Assembly (NCBI RefSeq): GCF_014333525.1
Contig: NZ_JACSCX010000004.1
Location: forward strand, 372,001-436,000
Direction of reading: 5' to 3'
Length of the DNA stretch: 64,000 bases
Origin: Hymenobacter puniceus
GTDB lineage: Bacteria; Bacteroidota; Bacteroidia; Cytophagales; Hymenobacteraceae
Below the pieces are notes generated by a model. The model was not told the DNA's origin, did no database searches, and saw nothing but the letters and a program-made list of their open reading frames with translations. The position numbers were made by a program, and so were the translations under genes. Positions 24,650-33,978 of this stretch are shown piece after piece. How positions within the stretch are numbered: the first letter of the stretch is position 1; each line of letters begins with the position of its first letter.

Positions 24650-26008
24650 ATGCGTCGTTTTTCCCCTTTGCTGCTGGCCCTCGGCCTTTCCGTGCCGGCC
24701 CTGGCCCAAACCAAGCCCGCCACCGCGCCCAATCCGCTTATCCTGAAGATGGTGGAGGAAATCTCCGAAAAGAACCTCCGCGACGACATCGACAAGCTCG
24801 TGAGCTTCGGCACGCGGCACACCCTGAGTGACACCAAAAGCAAAAAGCGCGGCATTGGGGCTTCCCGCAACTGGGTGGAAGGCGAGTTCCGCAAGTACAG
24901 CAAGGCCAGCGGCGGCCGGCTCAAAGTCGAGCAGGACACGTTCACCATCAAGCCCGACGGCCGCCGCATCGACCGGCCCGTGCTGATGGCTAACGTCATG
25001 GCCACACTGCCCGGCACCGACCCCACCGACAAGCGCGTGTTCATCGTGAGCGGCCACATCGACTCGCGGGTGTCGGACGTGATGAACGCCACTGCCGACG
25101 CGCCCGGCGCCAACGACGACGGCTCGGGCACGGTGGCCGTGATGGAGCTGGCCCGCGTGATGAGCAAGCAGCAGTTCCCGGCCACCATCATCTTCGTGGC
25201 GGTTCAGGGCGAGGAACAAGGCCTCTATGGCTCCACCTACCTGGCCAAGCGCGCCAAAAAGGAAGGCTGGAATCTGGTGGCCATGCTCAACAACGACATC
25301 ATGGGCAACTCCACTGGCCACGACCCCGAAATTAAGAACACCACCCAGCTGCGCGTGTTCAGCGAAGGCGTGCCCGCCACCGAAACGCCCGACGAAGCCA
25401 AAGTGCGCCGCACGCTGAGCAGCGAAAATGACTCGCCCAGCCGCAACCTGGCCCGCTACACCCGCACGGCCACCAAGCAGTATGTGCCCGGCCACGAGGT
25501 AATTCTGGAGTACCGCCCCGACCGGTTTCTGCGCGGCGGCGACCATACACCCTTCAACCAGCAGGGCTTCACGGCGGTGCGCTTCTCGGAGGTGAACGAG
25601 GACTTCCGCCACCAGCACCAGGACCTGCGCACCGAAAACGGCGAGGAATACGGTGACCACGCCAAGTTCATGGACTTCGCCTACCTGCGCAAAAACACCG
25701 GCGTGAACCTGGCCACCCTGGCCTCCCTGGCCCTGGCCCCCGCCGCCCCCGAGAATGTGGGCGTACTTACGGCCAACCTCACCAACCGCACCGAGCTGAA
25801 GTGGGAAGCCCCCAAAGCCGGCGAAAAGCCGGCCGGCTACTACGTGCTGATGCGCGAAACCAGCGCCCCCGAGTGGCAGCAGAAGTTCTTCGTAACCGAC
25901 ACCAAAGCCGACCTGCCCCACAGCAAAGACAACTTCATCTTCGGAGTGGTAAGTGTGGACGCCGAGGGCCACGAGAGCCTACCGGTGCTACCCAAGCCGG
26001 TGCGGTAA
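24650..26008 (+). CDS. Secreted M28 family zinc peptidase
   Basis: A 452-residue protein with a signal peptide (MRRFSPLLLALGLSVPALAQ). The metal and catalytic residues of M28 aminopeptidases appear in order: GHIDSRV (His), GANDDGSGTVAV (Asp bridging two zincs), QGEEQGLYGS (general base Glu and ligand Glu), NNDIMGNS (Asp) and GGDHTPFNQQGF (His). About 80 C-terminal residues form a fibronectin III-like module (TELKWEAPKAGEKPAGYYVL). Expected role is release of N-terminal residues from peptides in the periplasm or outside the cell. It has its own hairpin terminator. Confidence 0.92.
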   Translation: MRRFSPLLLALGLSVPALAQTKPATAPNPLILKMVEEISEKNLRDDIDKLVSFGTRHTLSDTKSKKRGIGASRNWVEGEFRKYSKASGGRLKVEQDTFTIKPDGRRIDRPVLMANVMATLPGTDPTDKRVFIVSGHIDSRVSDVMNATADAPGANDDGSGTVAVMELARVMSKQQFPATIIFVAVQGEEQGLYGSTYLAKRAKKEGWNLVAMLNNDIMGNSTGHDPEIKNTTQLRVFSEGVPATETPDEAKVRRTLSSENDSPSRNLARYTRTATKQYVPGHEVILEYRPDRFLRGGDHTPFNQQGFTAVRFSEVNEDFRHQHQDLRTENGEEYGDHAKFMDFAYLRKNTGVNLATLASLALAPAAPENVGVLTANLTNRTELKWEAPKAGEKPAGYYVLMRETSAPEWQQKFFVTDTKADLPHSKDNFIFGVVSVDAEGHESLPVLPKPVR

Positions 26009-26028
26009 TTCAGCCAATCTTCTTATTC

Positions 26029-26061
26029 AAAAGCCCATTGTGCAGTGCATGATGGGCTTTT
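26029..26061 (+). terminator. Rho-independent terminator after the M28 peptidase
   Basis: AAAAGCCCAT (26029-26038) pairs with ATGGGCTTTT (26052-26061), 10 bp stem with 13 nt loop. The T residues of the right arm complete the signal. Confidence 0.8.
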
Positions 26062-26095
26062 GCTCGTAATTTCAGGCTGAATACAGCTCATTTCT

Positions 26096-26952
26096 ATGCG
26101 TTACTGCTTTCCCCTTCTAGCTGTGTTTCTACTGCTCACTGCCGGGCAGTCGTTGTATGCGGAGTGCGTAGAACAACCAGTTATTGCAGTGTGGCCTGAC
26201 GAACATGCGGCAACCATTCAGCCACGCCAGATATTCCTGTTTCCGCTAACAGCCGCACCTACGGCCGCCGCGACATGCTGAATTTTGGTCGGCAGATTCA
26301 GGTGTATTTGTGGTCTGCGCACGATTCGGTCCCGTTGCGGCTGCATGATCAGACAGCTAACCCACTCAGTAGCGACCGGCAAATACTAATGCAGCCAGCC
26401 CGGCCTTTGCTGCCCGACACGGTGTACCATTTGCGCACCAGCCTGCCACCGCCCGCTGGCGCCAGACTGTTTTGGATGCAGCGCGCCCAGCCTGGCAGCG
26501 AAAAACTCGTTGTTGCGCTCCGCTGGCGCGTCAGTAGCACGCCACCTGATACCCAGGCACCGCGCTGGATGGCTACGCCCACTGTCGTGCGCAAAGAGTA
26601 TTCCGAGAACAGCGAGGGAATCAATAATTACGTGCAATTCTCCTACACTGTGCAGGACGCTTCGCCAGTGCTGGTGCGGGCCACCATCCGAAGTGAGCGG
26701 CAAAAGAAACCAATCGTCAGCTACCTTACGCCCTGGCAGAATCAACTGGTCATTGGCTGGTTTACGTGTGGCGGCAACTTCACCTTCTGGCCGAATGAAG
26801 TCTGCACCGTGACCTTTGAGGCGCTTGATGCAGCCGGCAACCGCAGCCAGGCTACCGGCCGCCCTATCCCGTTCCGGGGTCCGACGTGGCCGCAACGGGC
26901 AGCTACTGACATGGGCCCGCGCGAAGTCAGGCCGTTTGCTCCGCAACGGTAG
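26096..26952 (+). pseudogene. Frameshifted gene for a secreted hypothetical protein
   Basis: The first frame starts at the ATG at 26096 with a signal peptide (MRYCFPLLAVFLLLTAGQSLYA) and reaches a stop at 26281. A second frame that runs to 26952 continues the protein. In it, the codons before its ATG at 26275 read ANSRTYGRRDMLNFGRQIQ, which joins well to the IFLFP of the first frame. One missing base near 26236-26246 would restore a single frame of about 285 residues. The second part has tidy beta-rich sequence (YVQFSYTVQDASPVLVRATI) with two Cys. Either a true inactivating deletion or a sequencing error; no family recognised. Confidence 0.7.
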
Positions 26953-27284
26953 CAGTGTCCTATCCCAACCATTCTAACCATCACATACTGCCTGCATAAT
27001 GAGAGCCGGCCGCCCCCAACTCCCGGCTGGCTGACAGCTTTTTTTCGGGGGCTGGCTGGCAGAATGCTATTTGTGTACTTTCTTTGCGGAGCCGGAAGCT
27101 GCTTTTGCGCCGGCCTGATGCTTCACTTTTTCCGCCATGTGCGCTGCCCACTCCCGTTTCGCTCTGATGCCGCTGGCCACCGCCGGGGCGAAGTGCGCAT
27201 GCGTGTTGGTCAAGAAATGCAAGAAACGTCGCCCGGCCTGACCGTCGCCGCTGTTCACTGCATCTTTTCCTTGCTGAACTCCCC
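26953..27284. other. Intergenic region and lysC leader without a clear gene
   Basis: The open frames here on both strands have poor composition. A basic frame on the minus strand at 27067-27258 (ending SGSAKKVHK) is the only one that looks protein-like, and it is too weak to call. A TACTTTCT motif lies at 27076-27083 and could be the -7 of lysC, giving a leader of about 265 nt. Confidence 0.4.
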
Positions 27285-27316
27285 GCGCCGGTCCTCTTGG
27301 GCCGGCGCTTTTTGTT
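27285..27316 (+). terminator. Terminator-like hairpin directly upstream of lysC
   Basis: GCGCCGGTCC (27285-27294) pairs with GGGCCGGCGC (27299-27308) with one G.U pair and a TCTT loop, followed by TTTTTGTTT. It lies 45 bp before the lysC ATG. No plus-strand gene precedes it directly, so it could be an attenuator of lysC or the end of a short upstream RNA. Confidence 0.7.
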
Positions 27317-27353
27317 TGTCTGATTGTCTGCTGATTTTCCGTTTATTCCTCTC

Positions 27354-28688
27354 ATGAAAGTTCTCAAGTTTGGCGGTACGTCCGTCGGGTCAGCGCAGCG
27401 GATGCGCGAAGTAGCCGAGCTGATTCATGCGCCTCAGGAGCGGCGCATCGTGGTGCTGTCGGCCATGAGCGGCACCACCAACACGCTGGTGGGCATTGCC
27501 GGACTGCTGCAGACCGGCGACGTAGCGGCCGCCACGGCCCGCATCGAAATCATGCGCCAGGACTACCAGATGGTGGCCCGCGAGCTGCTGCCCGATGCCA
27601 CTCTCGCCACTGCCGCCAGCAAGGATATGGATACTACTTTCCGCACCCTGTTCGACCTCACGCGGCAGCCACTTTCAGCCGCTGGCGAGCGGGTGATTCT
27701 CGCCCAGGGTGAGCTACTGAGCACCTGCCTGTTTCATCACTATCTGACTGGCGTGCTGCACCGCGACGCCGTGCTGCTGCCGGCACTGGAGTTCATGCGC
27801 CTCGACCAGAACGACGAGCCCGACGCCGACTACATCCGGGAGCATCTGCAGGCCCAGCTGGCGCAGCATAAAGGCCAGCACCTGTTTGTTACGCAGGGCT
27901 ACATCTGCCGCAACGCGCACGGTAAAACCGACAACCTCAAGCGCGGCGGCTCCGACTACTCGGCCTCGCTGATTGGGGCCGCGGCCGACGCCACCGAAAT
28001 CCAGATCTGGACCGACATCGACGGGCTGCACAACAACGACCCGCGCGTGGTGGAGGGCACCTATCCAATCCGCGAACTGTCGTTTGACGAGGCTGCCGAG
28101 CTGGCGTATTTCGGGGCCAAGATCCTGCACCCCAGCTCTATTCTGCCGGCCGCCAAGCACGGTATCCCGGTGCGGTTGCTGAACACTATGCAGCCCGAGG
28201 CGCCCGGCACGCTCATCTCCAGCCAGACCGGCTCTGAGCCCATCAAGGCGGTAGCGGCCAAAGACGGGCTGGTGGCTATTAACATCAAGTCGAGCCGGAT
28301 GCTGCTGGCGCATGGTTTTCTGCGCAGCGTGTTCGAGGTGTTTGAGCGGCACCGCACGTCCATCGACATGATTACCACCTCGGAAGTGGCCGTGTCGCTC
28401 ACCATCGACGACGCCACGCACCTGCCTCAGATTCTGGAAGAGCTGCGCCACTTCGGCACCGTGACGGTGGACCGCGACCAGACCATTATCTGCCTCGTGG
28501 GCAACCTGATTCAGGAAACCAACGGCGCCGCCCGCCTCGTGTTCGACTCGCTGGCCGACGTGCCGCTGCGTATGATTTCCTACGGCGGCTCGCCCAACAA
28601 CATCAGTTTGCTGGTGCACTCCTCCGACAAAGTGCGGACCCTGAAAGCGCTGAATGCCGGCCTGTTTCAGCGCAAGATCGTAGCATAA
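27354..28688 (+). CDS. lysC: Aspartate kinase
   Basis: Phosphorylates aspartate in the first step of the aspartate family pathway (lysine, threonine, methionine, diaminopimelate); cytosolic. The 444-residue protein starts at the ATG at 27354 with MKVLKFGGTSVGSAQRM, the nucleotide-binding KFGGTSVG signature. QGYICRNAHGKTDNLKRGGSDYSA and IWTDIDGLHNNDPRVV complete the kinase domain. Two ACT-type regulatory regions follow from about residue 310 (INIKSSRMLLAHGFLRSVFE, IICLVGNLIQ), so feedback inhibition by an end product is expected. It lies next to lysA, 111 bp upstream of it. The monofunctional form, without homoserine dehydrogenase, is seen. Confidence 0.96.
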   Translation: MKVLKFGGTSVGSAQRMREVAELIHAPQERRIVVLSAMSGTTNTLVGIAGLLQTGDVAAATARIEIMRQDYQMVARELLPDATLATAASKDMDTTFRTLFDLTRQPLSAAGERVILAQGELLSTCLFHHYLTGVLHRDAVLLPALEFMRLDQNDEPDADYIREHLQAQLAQHKGQHLFVTQGYICRNAHGKTDNLKRGGSDYSASLIGAAADATEIQIWTDIDGLHNNDPRVVEGTYPIRELSFDEAAELAYFGAKILHPSSILPAAKHGIPVRLLNTMQPEAPGTLISSQTGSEPIKAVAAKDGLVAINIKSSRMLLAHGFLRSVFEVFERHRTSIDMITTSEVAVSLTIDDATHLPQILEELRHFGTVTVDRDQTIICLVGNLIQETNGAARLVFDSLADVPLRMISYGGSPNNISLLVHSSDKVRTLKALNAGLFQRKIVA

Positions 28689-28799
28689 CCTCCGATTGTG
28701 CCAGCTTGCGGTTGAGCCACACGCAATAACTTATTGTGCGGCACTATCCAGTGTTGCATGAAACGGCAAGGGCACACGCCTCTGCTACATTTCCTCATT

Positions 28800-29948
28800 A
28801 TGCCTTTCATCCTTGCTCCCGAGCTGCACGCGCAGCCCACACCTTTTTATCACTACGACCTGGGTTTGCTGGATGCCACGCTCACGGCGCTGCAGCAGGC
28901 GGCCCGGCCGCGCAATTTCCAGGTGCACTACGCCCTCAAAGCCAACGCCAACCTGCCCGTACTGGCCCGCATCAAGGCCCACGGCCTAGGTGCCGACTGC
29001 GTGAGCGGCGGCGAGGTGCAGCGCGCCTTAGAAGCCGGCTTTGCGCCAGCACACGTAGTGTTTGCGGGCGTGGGCAAGTCAGATGCGGAAATCAAGCTGG
29101 CGCTGGCCGCCGACATCTGGTGCTTCAATGCCGAGTCGGCGGAGGAGTTGGCAGTGCTGAACGAGCTGGCCGGCGCGCAGAACCGCACGGCGCGGGTAGC
29201 CCTGCGCGTGAACCCCAACGTGGACGCGCACACCCACGCCTACATCACCACCGGCCTGGAAACTAATAAGTTCGGCATTAGCCTCGCCGATTTGCCAGCC
29301 GTGGTAGCGCAATTCCCTGGCTGGCCGCATCTGGAGCTGGTAGGTTTGCACGCACATATCGGCTCCCAAATTACCGACCTGACCGTATTTGCCGAACTCA
29401 GCCAGCGCCTCAACGAGCTGCAAACCTGGCTGGAAAGCCAGGGCCACCAACTGCCGCACCTTAATGTGGGCGGCGGCCTCGGCATCAACTACAAGCAGCC
29501 CGATGGCCAGCTGATTCCGGATTTTGAGGGCTACTTCTCGATGTTTGAGAAGCACCTGGTGCGCCGCCCGGGCCAGCAGGTGCACGTGGAGCTGGGCCGC
29601 GCCGTGGTGGCGCAGTGCGGCACACTGCTGAGCCGGGTGCTCTATGTGAAGCAAAGCCAGTCCACGCGCTTCGCCATTCTGGATGCCGGCATGACCGAGC
29701 TGATGCGCCCGGCTCTTTACGGCAGCTACCACCACATCCAAAACCTGAGCAGCACCGCCCCCGAGCAGCTCTACGACGTAGTTGGACCGATCTGCGAGTC
29801 GTCGGATACGTTCCGCAAAGCCGTGCCGCTGCCCGAAACCCAGCGCGGCGACCTGGTAGCCATCCGTTCGGCCGGCGCCTATGGCGAGGTAATGTCGTCG
29901 GGCTATAACCTGCGCGAGAAGGCGGCAGCGGTGTACGTGGGCGGGTAG
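28800..29948 (+). CDS. lysA: Diaminopimelate decarboxylase
   Basis: PLP enzyme of the fold III (alanine racemase-like) group that decarboxylates meso-diaminopimelate to lysine; cytosolic. The 382-residue protein starts at the ATG at 28800. The PLP lysine is in HYALKANANLPVL. LGADCVSGGEVQRALE, GLHAHIGSQI, LNVGGGLGINY and the substrate/PLP Cys block GPICESSDTF are typical. ATG codons further upstream are possible but give extra polar residues unlike the family. It follows lysC, a logical lysine/peptidoglycan pair. Confidence 0.95.
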   Translation: MPFILAPELHAQPTPFYHYDLGLLDATLTALQQAARPRNFQVHYALKANANLPVLARIKAHGLGADCVSGGEVQRALEAGFAPAHVVFAGVGKSDAEIKLALAADIWCFNAESAEELAVLNELAGAQNRTARVALRVNPNVDAHTHAYITTGLETNKFGISLADLPAVVAQFPGWPHLELVGLHAHIGSQITDLTVFAELSQRLNELQTWLESQGHQLPHLNVGGGLGINYKQPDGQLIPDFEGYFSMFEKHLVRRPGQQVHVELGRAVVAQCGTLLSRVLYVKQSQSTRFAILDAGMTELMRPALYGSYHHIQNLSSTAPEQLYDVVGPICESSDTFRKAVPLPETQRGDLVAIRSAGAYGEVMSSGYNLREKAAAVYVGG

Positions 29949-29978
29949 TTGGTGTCTTTAGGTGTGAGTGAAAGAACG

Positions 29979-30067
29979 TCATGCTGAGCTGGTCGAAGCA
30001 TCTCTGCCTCTGCTTAACTCAGGCATGAGGACGAAGCGGTAGAGATGCTTCTACCAGCTCAGCATGA
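29979..30067. repeat. Dispersed inverted repeat, family B (GCATCTCT variant)
   Basis: Arms of 27 bp at 29979-30005 and 30041-30067, with one mismatch, beginning TCATGCTGAGCTGGT and ending GAAGCATCTCT. A partial copy (GAGATGCTTCAGCTGCGCCT) follows at about 30082. It lies between lysA and the SDR gene. Confidence 0.85.
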
Positions 30068-30202
30068 AAGTTAGCTTCTAGCGAGATGCTTCAGCTGCGC
30101 CTCTGCGTAACGTTCTGCTTTTCTGGAATTCGGACGTGCTACGGCACGCGGCAACCTCTGCGCTGTCTGGCAGTTACATAGCTACACCTACCGCGCTGCG
30201 CC

Positions 30203-31696
30203 ATGAATATTCTGCTTACCGGAGCCAACGGCTACATTGGCCAGCGTTTGCTGCCGCTGCTGGCCGCGGCCGGCCACCACGTGGTTTGTCTGGTGCGCGA
30301 CCCGCGCCGCTTCGAGATTCCGAACAGTTTGCGCGCCAGCATGACCGTGGCGGAAGGCGACCTGCTCAAGCCCGAAACGCTGACCAGCCTGCCTCTGGAA
30401 ATCGATGCGGCCTACTACCTCGTGCATTCCATGAGCGGGCACGACAAAGACTTTTTCCGGCTGGAGCAGCAGTCGGCGCGCAACTTCCGCGACTACCTTG
30501 ACCGCACCAGCGCCCGGCAGGTCATTTACCTGTCAGGCATCGCCAACGACCGGGCCTTGAGCGTGCACCTTCGTTCGCGCAAGGGCGTGGAGAAAATTCT
30601 GGGAAAGGGCCGCGTGCCACTCACGGTACTGCGGGCCAGCATCATTATCGGCTCGGGGTCGGCGTCGTTTGAGATTATCCGCGACTTAGTGGAAAAGCTG
30701 CCCGTGATGATTACGCCGCGCTGGCTGAACTCGCGCTGCCAGCCCATCGGCATCCGCGACGTGATGCACTACCTCATGCAGGTGCTCGACAACGACGCCT
30801 GCCGCGGCCGTTCCTTCGATATCGGCGGGCCCGATGTACTGACCTACCGGCAGATGCTGCTGGAGCTGGCCGCCGTACGCGGCTACCGGCGCTACATCAT
30901 CACGGTGCCAGTGCTCACGCCACGGCTGTCGTCGTGGTGGCTGTTTCTGGTAACGCGCACCACGTTTTCATTGGCCCAGAGCCTCGTGGAAAGTTTGCGC
31001 AACGACACCGTGGCCAACCCCAAGCGCAGCATTGCGGCCGTAGTGCCGCACCCTTGCATGAGCTATTGGCAGGCGGTGGAGCTGGCCTTCCAGCGCATCG
31101 AGCAGAACGAGGTGGTGAGCAGCTGGAGCGACGCACTGAGCAGCGGCGTGATGCCCCGCAACTACATGGACCACATCCGGATTCCGCAGTATGGCCTGCT
31201 ACAGGACCGCCAGACGCTGCGCTTCACCCGCGACCCGCAGCAGGTGCTGCAAAACGTGTGGAGCATCGGCGGCGAGCGGGGCTGGTATAAGGTGGACTGG
31301 CTGTGGCGCATCCGCGGCCTCATGGACAAGGTAGTGGGCGGCGTGGGCTTGCGCCGCGGCCGCCGCTCCCCCACCGACCTGCGCGCCGGTGACCCGCTCG
31401 ACTTCTGGCGCGTGCTCGTGGCCGACCGCGCCCAGGGCCGCCTGCTGCTCTATGCCGAAATGAAACTGCCCGGCGAGGCGTGGCTGCAGTTCCGCGTGCT
31501 ACCCAACGACGACGGCTCGCACACGCTGGAACAGCTGGCCGCCTTCCGCCCGCGCGGTTTGGCCGGGCGCCTGTACTGGTATTCGCTGGTGCCGTTTCAT
31601 TTCATCATTTTCAAAGGCATGATTGAGAATATCGTGCACTACGGTGAAGCTATGCCGCTGCCCCAGCCCGCTGTGCCAGCCAAACAGCCTGCATAG
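30203..31696 (+). CDS. SDR family NAD(P)-binding protein with C-terminal DUF2867
   Basis: A 497-residue protein. Residues 1-300 are an atypical extended SDR/NAD-dependent epimerase-like domain with the NAD(P) motif ILLTGANGYIGQRLLP and a following VCLVRDPRRF. QVIYLSGIANDRALSVHLRSRKG replaces the usual YxxxK region of active SDRs. Residues about 330-485 match DUF2867, with GGERGWYKVDWLWRIRGL, LDFWRVLVADR and FRPRGLAGRLYWYSLVPFHF. The C-terminal domain is of the START-like type in related proteins. A cytosolic lipid or quinone oxidoreductase-like role is possible but unproven. Confidence 0.88.
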   Translation: MNILLTGANGYIGQRLLPLLAAAGHHVVCLVRDPRRFEIPNSLRASMTVAEGDLLKPETLTSLPLEIDAAYYLVHSMSGHDKDFFRLEQQSARNFRDYLDRTSARQVIYLSGIANDRALSVHLRSRKGVEKILGKGRVPLTVLRASIIIGSGSASFEIIRDLVEKLPVMITPRWLNSRCQPIGIRDVMHYLMQVLDNDACRGRSFDIGGPDVLTYRQMLLELAAVRGYRRYIITVPVLTPRLSSWWLFLVTRTTFSLAQSLVESLRNDTVANPKRSIAAVVPHPCMSYWQAVELAFQRIEQNEVVSSWSDALSSGVMPRNYMDHIRIPQYGLLQDRQTLRFTRDPQQVLQNVWSIGGERGWYKVDWLWRIRGLMDKVVGGVGLRRGRRSPTDLRAGDPLDFWRVLVADRAQGRLLLYAEMKLPGEAWLQFRVLPNDDGSHTLEQLAAFRPRGLAGRLYWYSLVPFHFIIFKGMIENIVHYGEAMPLPQPAVPAKQPA

Positions 31697-32022
31697 GAGG
31701 GGTTGAGCAGCTATTGGGTAGCTGAAAACTGGATAGCTACCTCACTATTGGCCTTGTACCTGTTGGCGCTTTCATCCTGAAATATATTGCGTAAACAACA
31801 ATACCATAGGACATCTTAAAGTCTCATAAGCTGACATTTAATCCACTATCAATCAAGTTGATATTTTACAATTACACTATACACAAAGTCTGACCGGGCC
31901 AAATTGTGGTTGGTAGCCGATGATGTGAAACGGTAGCTTAGCTCCCGTTACCACCCTATTCTTATAACAGCCAGTCCGGATTGGAGTGGCGCGCTAATTT
32001 CAGTGGCTCAGCAAGGTGTATG
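31697..32022. other. Intergenic region without a recognised gene
   Basis: A 433 bp gap (31697-32129) precedes the Lgt-like gene. The stretch 31780-31880 is AT-rich (GATATTTTACAATTACACTA). No gene, RNA motif or repeat family member was recognised before the hairpin listed next. Confidence 0.5.
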
Positions 32023-32060
32023 TGGCCGTCTTTCTACTGGATTGACGGCCATTTGATTTT
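32023..32060 (+). terminator. Possible terminator upstream of the Lgt-like gene
   Basis: TGGCCGTC (32023-32030) pairs with GACGGCCA (32044-32051), followed by TTTGATTTT. It may end the SDR transcript or a small RNA from the preceding gap. Confidence 0.55.
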
Positions 32061-32129
32061 ACGCCGAAAGCTGCCCTGACTCAAGACTGGTGGGTACCTG
32101 TTTCTCCCGGATTTCTCACCGCTGCGCTT

Positions 32130-33974
32130 ATGCTCTGCACCCTTACACTGCCGTTGCCCAGTGCCGTTGGGCATACCTATTACACGCTGTTCTACCTGCT
32201 GGCGTTTGCGGTGCAGCTGGTTTTACTGCTGCGGGCTGGCTATCGGCGTGGCTATCCGATGCGCACCTGGCTGATAGTGCTGGCTTGCACCACTCTGCTG
32301 TTTATTCTGGGCACCAAGCTGCTGGCGCTGTCAGGCACCGAGTGGCGCACACTGCTAAGCACTGGCCACTGGCCCGACTTCGGGGCCCGTACGGTGCTGG
32401 GTGGCGCTATTGCCGGCGGGCTAACGCTGATGACGTTGCGCCGTGTGTTCGGCTTTAGTCGGCATCTGTATGACGTCTTTGCGGTACCAATGTGTGCAGG
32501 GCTGGCAGTGCAGTGCCTGGGGTGTCTGTTGGCCGGCTGTTGCTTCGGAATTCCTACCAATAGCGGCGACTGGGGGTTGACGTACCGGCCCGGCACCCTA
32601 CCTTATATAGCTCAGATAGCGCATGGCTGGCTGCCAGCCGGTGCGGCGCACTCGCTGGCGCTGCATCCTACGCAGCTGTACTCACTGGTGCTGTGCGTAG
32701 CAGTAGGCGCACTACTACTAGCTACGCGCCGCCACCCTTGGCCTGCCGGTAGCCGGCTTTGGCTACAAACAGGGTTACTGCTAGCCGGGCGCTTCATAAT
32801 AGAATGCTGGCGCGACCCGTTCGGTGAGCCAGTGGGAGCTACGATGCGCACATTCGGTGGTGTGTCGCTGCTGGAGCTGCAATGGGCATTGCTGGTGCTG
32901 GCATCCGCTGTCCTAGGATGGTGGCTCTGGCAGGTTCGCCGGGCCCGGCACCAGCAACCAGAACCAGAGCTACTGCCGCAGCCCAGGTCGATTCTCACTA
33001 TGCTGGTGATAGTAGGGCTACTGCTGGTAACTGCTTGGCTAGGGCCGCACACGCTGGCTTTGCCGGAGGTGCTGCTCGTGCAGGCACTGCTGCTGGCCGT
33101 CTTGGTGCTGGAGGCTGCCAGTTGGCTGCTACGTGCCGGGTTTGCGGCACAACCCGCCCGGTTTGCGTTGCCAGTAGGCTTGGCCTGCGTAGTGCTGGTG
33201 CTTACCAGTCAGATTTTGCCTCCGGACTCCGCCCGGCGCGAGCAGTACTATACTATCAGTGCGGGCGTGAGCCGGGGTTCATTTGAGCGCCTGCAAAATC
33301 GCGAAGACGACTGTGGCGGCAGCTCGGAGCTACTGCCCTATGAGCATCAATACACGGTTGGCACCCTGGATATATCACGCACTCAACTGCCGGGCACGGA
33401 CCGTAAAGGTCGCCAGCACAAGTCGGAAATGACTTCGGGGATTCGCTTGCACGTAGGCACCGACCAGCAGGACGGAATGGTACCTGATTCGCTAACCGCG
33501 TTGATTTACCCAAGCTTCCGGCGTAGTACCCCCATCGTCGCCGTCAACCCGTATTTCTCCGCTGAACGACGGTATTTTGGCCTGGGAATGGGCGTGGCAT
33601 TCGGCACTTTGGGCTACCACCTCGGCAGATCCGGCAACGACGTCAGCGTAGCCGATGTGCATGCCTCCTTGCGGCTGGGTCCGCGGGAGTTGGTATATGC
33701 CCAGGCAGACTACAACTATATGGTCTACGGCACCGGCAACCCACCGCTACGGCTAGGGCTGGGCACGGGCTTGGGTGGTACGCGTTGGCAGCTAGTAGGC
33801 GGCGCAACGCTGGCTCGACATTATGACCTGCTACCGGGCGCCAGCCGTTGGGCGGGTTTCGCGGAAGCCAAGGGCCAGCTAACGCCACAGTGGGGCGCCA
33901 GCGCTTACCTCACGCTCGGCAACGACACGCAAAAACAAGTAGGCTTGCGACTAAGCCACCGACTCAAAAACTAA
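32130..33974 (+). CDS. Lgt-like membrane protein fused to a C-terminal beta-rich domain
   Basis: A 614-residue protein. The first half is a multi-pass domain like prolipoprotein diacylglyceryl transferase: TVLGGAIAGGLTLMTL (Lgt-like GG..GG block), CLGCLLAGCCFGIPTNSGDW (present in many Lgt-like proteins in place of GRxGNFIN), ALHPTQLYSLVLCVAVGALL and GRFIIECWRDPFGEPVG. Three or four more helices follow to about residue 365 (RFALPVGLACVVLVLTSQIL). The rest (about 370-614) is non-membrane: it has Cys-containing early residues and later many alternating strands typical of outer-membrane or beta-barrel-like domains (GVAFGTLGYHLG, LRLGLGTGLGGTRWQLVGGA, ending LRLSHRLKN). This fusion is unusual for Lgt. 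It may use a lipid donor, but this is inference. Confidence 0.75.
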   Translation: MLCTLTLPLPSAVGHTYYTLFYLLAFAVQLVLLLRAGYRRGYPMRTWLIVLACTTLLFILGTKLLALSGTEWRTLLSTGHWPDFGARTVLGGAIAGGLTLMTLRRVFGFSRHLYDVFAVPMCAGLAVQCLGCLLAGCCFGIPTNSGDWGLTYRPGTLPYIAQIAHGWLPAGAAHSLALHPTQLYSLVLCVAVGALLLATRRHPWPAGSRLWLQTGLLLAGRFIIECWRDPFGEPVGATMRTFGGVSLLELQWALLVLASAVLGWWLWQVRRARHQQPEPELLPQPRSILTMLVIVGLLLVTAWLGPHTLALPEVLLVQALLLAVLVLEAASWLLRAGFAAQPARFALPVGLACVVLVLTSQILPPDSARREQYYTISAGVSRGSFERLQNREDDCGGSSELLPYEHQYTVGTLDISRTQLPGTDRKGRQHKSEMTSGIRLHVGTDQQDGMVPDSLTALIYPSFRRSTPIVAVNPYFSAERRYFGLGMGVAFGTLGYHLGRSGNDVSVADVHASLRLGPRELVYAQADYNYMVYGTGNPPLRLGLGTGLGGTRWQLVGGATLARHYDLLPGASRWAGFAEAKGQLTPQWGASAYLTLGNDTQKQVGLRLSHRLKN

Positions 33975-33978
33975 GCCT

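Noticed and set aside
27067..27258. Small basic minus-strand frame before lysC
   Set aside because: Has a plausible Lys/Ala-rich end but no start context, no family and no conservation evidence; listed only as intergenic.
26981..27367. Minus-strand frame overlapping the lysC leader
   Set aside because: Low-quality composition and overlap with the lysC start; not protein-like.
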